Assembly (NCBI GenBank): GCA_031539425.1
Contig: JAVKLI010000055.1
Coordinates: 1-17,716, forward strand
DNA from: UBA4416 sp031539425
GTDB taxonomy: Bacteria; Bacteroidota; Bacteroidia; B-17B0; Aurantibacillaceae
Length of the DNA stretch: 17,716 nucleotides
Direction of reading: 5' to 3'
Position numbers and translations under genes: made by a program. The notes under the pieces were generated by a model. The model saw nothing but the letters and a program-made list of their open reading frames with translations. It was not told where the DNA came from and searched no databases. Of this stretch, positions 15,335 through 17,716 are shown piece by piece. Position 1 is the stretch's first letter. Each line of letters starts with the position of its first letter.

Positions 15335-17593
15335 ATGACAGATTTTGAGTTATTACAAGCATTATCAGAAAACCTTAAAATAAACTTTAAAAGTATTAAT
15401 GCCACGGTTACCTTATTAAACGAAGGCGCTACAGTGCCATTTATTGCTCGATATAGAAAAGAGCAAACTGGAAATATGGATGAGGTGCAAGTATTGCAAA
15501 TTAAAAATGAATTAGAAAGACTCAAAGCACTTGAACAACGTAGAAGTTTTATTTTACAAACAATTATCGACCAAGGAAAATTAACATCCGAATTAGAACA
15601 GAAAATAAGTAATGCTACCACCATTTCTCAATTAGAAGATTTATACTTACCATACAAACCAAAACGAAAAACCAAAGCATCAATAGCCCGAGAGAAGGGC
15701 TTAGAACCTTTAGCTTTATTGATACTAGAACAATCTATAACAGATTTAGAATTGGAAGCAAATAAATATATAGATACAGAAAAACAAGTTACCTCTATAA
15801 ATGAAGCCCTGCAAGGCGCACGAGATATTGTAGCTGAAATAATTAGTGAAGATGCTACCGTTAGGACTGCTGTAAGAAGCTTATTTCAAAAAACGGCCAT
15901 TATTAAAAGCCTTGTTATTAAAGGGAAAGAAACAGAAGGTGAAAAATTTGAAGATTATTTTGAATGGGAAGAGCCCCTTTCAAAATGCCCAAGTCACCGC
16001 ATGTTGGCTATGCGCCGTGGCGAAAAAGAAGATGTATTGTTACTAGATATTTTTATTGATAATTCTGTAGCCATTGATGCAATTAAAAAACAATTTATTA
16101 CTACTAAAAATGCATGCGCATTAGAACTTCAATTAGCCATAGAAGATGGTTATAAAAGACTGTTAAACCCAAGTTTAGAAGCAGAAATGCGGGTACAAAC
16201 CAAACAACAAGCAGATGAAAAAGCCATTCAAGTATTTGCAGATAATTTAAAAGAATTATTGTTAGCCTCGCCATTAGGTCAAAAAGCTATTTTAGCCTTA
16301 GACCCAGGTTTTAGAACCGGATGTAAAGTAGTTGCCTTAAACCCCCAAGGTAAATTATTAGAAGAAACCGTTATTTACCCGCACGATCCACAACGCAGGG
16401 TTACCGAATCGCAACACGTAGTGATGGCGTTATGTGCCAAACACAATATAGAAGCTATAGCAATTGGAAATGGTACAGCATCGCGCGAAACAGAACAGTT
16501 TATACGTCAAATAGAAGTGTTACCAAAATCTATTTCAATACTAATGGTAAGCGAATCAGGAGCTTCCATCTATTCTGCATCAGATGTGGCACGTGAAGAA
16601 TTTCCAGAATATGACTTAACCGTTCGTGGTGCTATATCTATTGGACGGAGGCTTGCGGATCCTTTAGCAGAGCTTGTTAAACTCGATCCAAAATCAATCG
16701 GCGTTGGTCAATACCAGCACGATGTAGATCAATATTTATTAAAAGACAAACTAGACAGTGTGGTAATGAGTTGTGTAAACGCCGTAGGAGTAGAAGTTAA
16801 CACAGCTTCAAAGCAGCTATTATCATACGTTTCGGGTATAGGTGATAGTTTGGCAAAAAACATTGTAGAGTACCGTAATGAAAACGGACCGTTTAAATCT
16901 AGAGAAGACTTTAAAAAAGTGAATAGAATGGGTGATAAAGTTTTTGAACAATGCTCAGGATTTTTACGAATACAAGATGGCCGACACCCCTTAGATAAAA
17001 GCGCTGTTCACCCCGAATCGTATAAAATTGTAGAGCAAATGGCCGAAGATTTAGAGTGCACTATTAATCAATTAATAAGCAAAGAAGAGTTAAGAAAAAA
17101 AATAAATTTAAATAAATATGTAACAGATACTATAGGTTTACCAACTTTAAAAGATATTTTACAAGAGTTAGAAAAACCAGGCAGAGACCCACGCCAAACA
17201 TTTGAACACTTTGCCTTTGATGATAAAGTGCATAGCATAAAAGATTTAACAGTAGGCATGCGCCTTGCAGGGATTGTTACCAATGTAACCAACTTTGGCG
17301 CATTTGTAGATATTGGCGTACATCAAGATGGATTGGTGCATGTATCTCAACTAAGTAATACCTTTGTTACCGACCCCAATACCATTGTAAAAGTGGGTCA
17401 AAAGGTAAATGTAGTTGTAACCGATTGTGATGTACAACGTAAACGCATTGCCTTATCAATGAAAGATGAAAATAATTATTCCATTAAATCAGCACCTAAA
17501 AGACCAGACCCCGAAGTATCATTTGCCGAAAACGACATAGCATCAGCTTTAGCAGCGCTTAAAGATAAGTTTAAAAAACTTAGATTCAACTAA
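15335..17593 (+). CDS. tex: RNA-binding transcriptional accessory protein Tex
   Basis: Tex is a conserved cytoplasmic nucleic-acid-binding protein linked to transcription, related to the core of eukaryotic Spt6. At 752 residues it is full length. The N-terminal helical domain includes VTLLNEGATVPFIARYRKEQ, the family hallmark. A YqgF/RNase H-like domain follows (ILALDPGFRTGCKVVALN, then IAIGNGTASRETE). Next are a helix-hairpin-helix region with SYVSGIGDSLAKNIVEYRNE and FKKVNRMGDKVFEQC, and a C-terminal S1 RNA-binding domain (about 640-710, VGMRLAGIVTNVTNFGAFVD to IALSMKD). I chose ATG 15335, matching homologue N-termini (MTDF..); an in-frame TTG at 15287 would add 16 residues. Its last codons and downstream hairpin are duplicated in inverse orientation at 247-288. 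Confidence 0.97.
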   Translation: MTDFELLQALSENLKINFKSINATVTLLNEGATVPFIARYRKEQTGNMDEVQVLQIKNELERLKALEQRRSFILQTIIDQGKLTSELEQKISNATTISQLEDLYLPYKPKRKTKASIAREKGLEPLALLILEQSITDLELEANKYIDTEKQVTSINEALQGARDIVAEIISEDATVRTAVRSLFQKTAIIKSLVIKGKETEGEKFEDYFEWEEPLSKCPSHRMLAMRRGEKEDVLLLDIFIDNSVAIDAIKKQFITTKNACALELQLAIEDGYKRLLNPSLEAEMRVQTKQQADEKAIQVFADNLKELLLASPLGQKAILALDPGFRTGCKVVALNPQGKLLEETVIYPHDPQRRVTESQHVVMALCAKHNIEAIAIGNGTASRETEQFIRQIEVLPKSISILMVSESGASIYSASDVAREEFPEYDLTVRGAISIGRRLADPLAELVKLDPKSIGVGQYQHDVDQYLLKDKLDSVVMSCVNAVGVEVNTASKQLLSYVSGIGDSLAKNIVEYRNENGPFKSREDFKKVNRMGDKVFEQCSGFLRIQDGRHPLDKSAVHPESYKIVEQMAEDLECTINQLISKEELRKKINLNKYVTDTIGLPTLKDILQELEKPGRDPRQTFEHFAFDDKVHSIKDLTVGMRLAGIVTNVTNFGAFVDIGVHQDGLVHVSQLSNTFVTDPNTIVKVGQKVNVVVTDCDVQRKRIALSMKDENNYSIKSAPKRPDPEVSFAENDIASALAALKDKFKKLRFN

Positions 17594-17615
17594 TAAATGC
17601 TCCTTTTGATAGGAG
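17574..17615 (+). repeat. 42-bp repeat at the tex 3' end (right copy of the inverted pair)
   Basis: It covers the last codons of tex, its TAA, and 22 nt downstream. It matches 247-288 in inverse orientation at 40 of 42 positions. This is very probably the source copy, because here the coding part is in the frame of a full tex gene and the downstream hairpin is intact. Confidence 0.9.
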
Positions 17616-17632
17616 TAACTTAGATTATTTTT
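17598..17632 (+). terminator. Weak intrinsic-terminator-like hairpin after tex
   Basis: A 7-bp stem pairs 17598-17604 with 17611-17617 (TGCTCCT / AGGAGTA, including one G-U) around a 6-nt loop. It starts 5 nt after the tex stop. A run of T follows only at about 17627-17632, 10 nt after the stem, so this is weak as a Rho-independent terminator. Confidence 0.4.
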
Positions 17633-17716
17633 TCAAAAAAAAGAAAATAAAACAGTTTCTTTTCCTCTTTCCTGAAAGGTAAAATTATCGTACTTGCCCC
17701 TCGACCAAAATTTGCA

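Noticed and set aside
17616..17716. Start of another gene or a second IS end at the right window edge
   Set aside because: No open frame with a plausible start and no inverted repeat resembling either IS end is visible in the last 100 nt.

Overview
The window is very AT-rich DNA from a member of the Bacteroidota. The evidence is a protein ending in a CHU_C / type IX secretion (T9SS type B) sorting domain, promoter-like -7 boxes of the TAnnTTTG type, A/T-rich start regions without obvious Shine-Dalgarno sequences, an ATP-type PEP carboxykinase, and several small conserved families typical of this phylum. I cannot name a genus.

Layout. Positions 1-246 hold the right end of an IS4/IS5-superfamily insertion sequence whose body lies outside the window. 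Next comes a plus-strand cluster: dihydrolipoyl dehydrogenase (lpdA), a glutamine-cyclotransferase-like lipoprotein, and a small conserved Bacteroidota protein. It is followed by a complete but internally deleted IS5-family element (3352-3853) with 21-bp terminal inverted repeats and a 3-bp target duplication. A second tight cluster (3960-6912) encodes a secreted TPR protein, an OsmC-like protein and a SAM methyltransferase. A third region encodes MtgA, RpiB and PckA (peptidoglycan glycan-strand synthesis, pentose phosphate isomerisation, gluconeogenesis). On the minus strand, a 1184-residue repeat-rich cell-surface protein precedes a 62-residue AtpZ-like membrane protein whose stop overlaps that of pckA. 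The right side returns to the plus strand with a phosphohexomutase and the RNA-binding protein Tex.

How the genes relate. Most are metabolic or cell-envelope housekeeping genes: E3 subunit, PEP carboxykinase, RpiB and phosphohexomutase in central carbon metabolism, MtgA in the wall. I see no defence system, CRISPR array, prophage, tRNA or rRNA, and no convincing wholly new multi-gene system.

The unusual signals are: (1) a 42-bp inverted duplication (40/42 identical) placing a copy of the 3' end of tex directly beside the IS end at the other side of the window; (2) the compact, non-autonomous IS5 derivative; (3) the surface protein, built from about a dozen ~73-residue units, of which the central ones alternate between two subtypes (an A-B super-repeat) and most carry cysteines exactly 49 residues apart; (4) an atpZ-like gene apparently detached from an ATP synthase operon.
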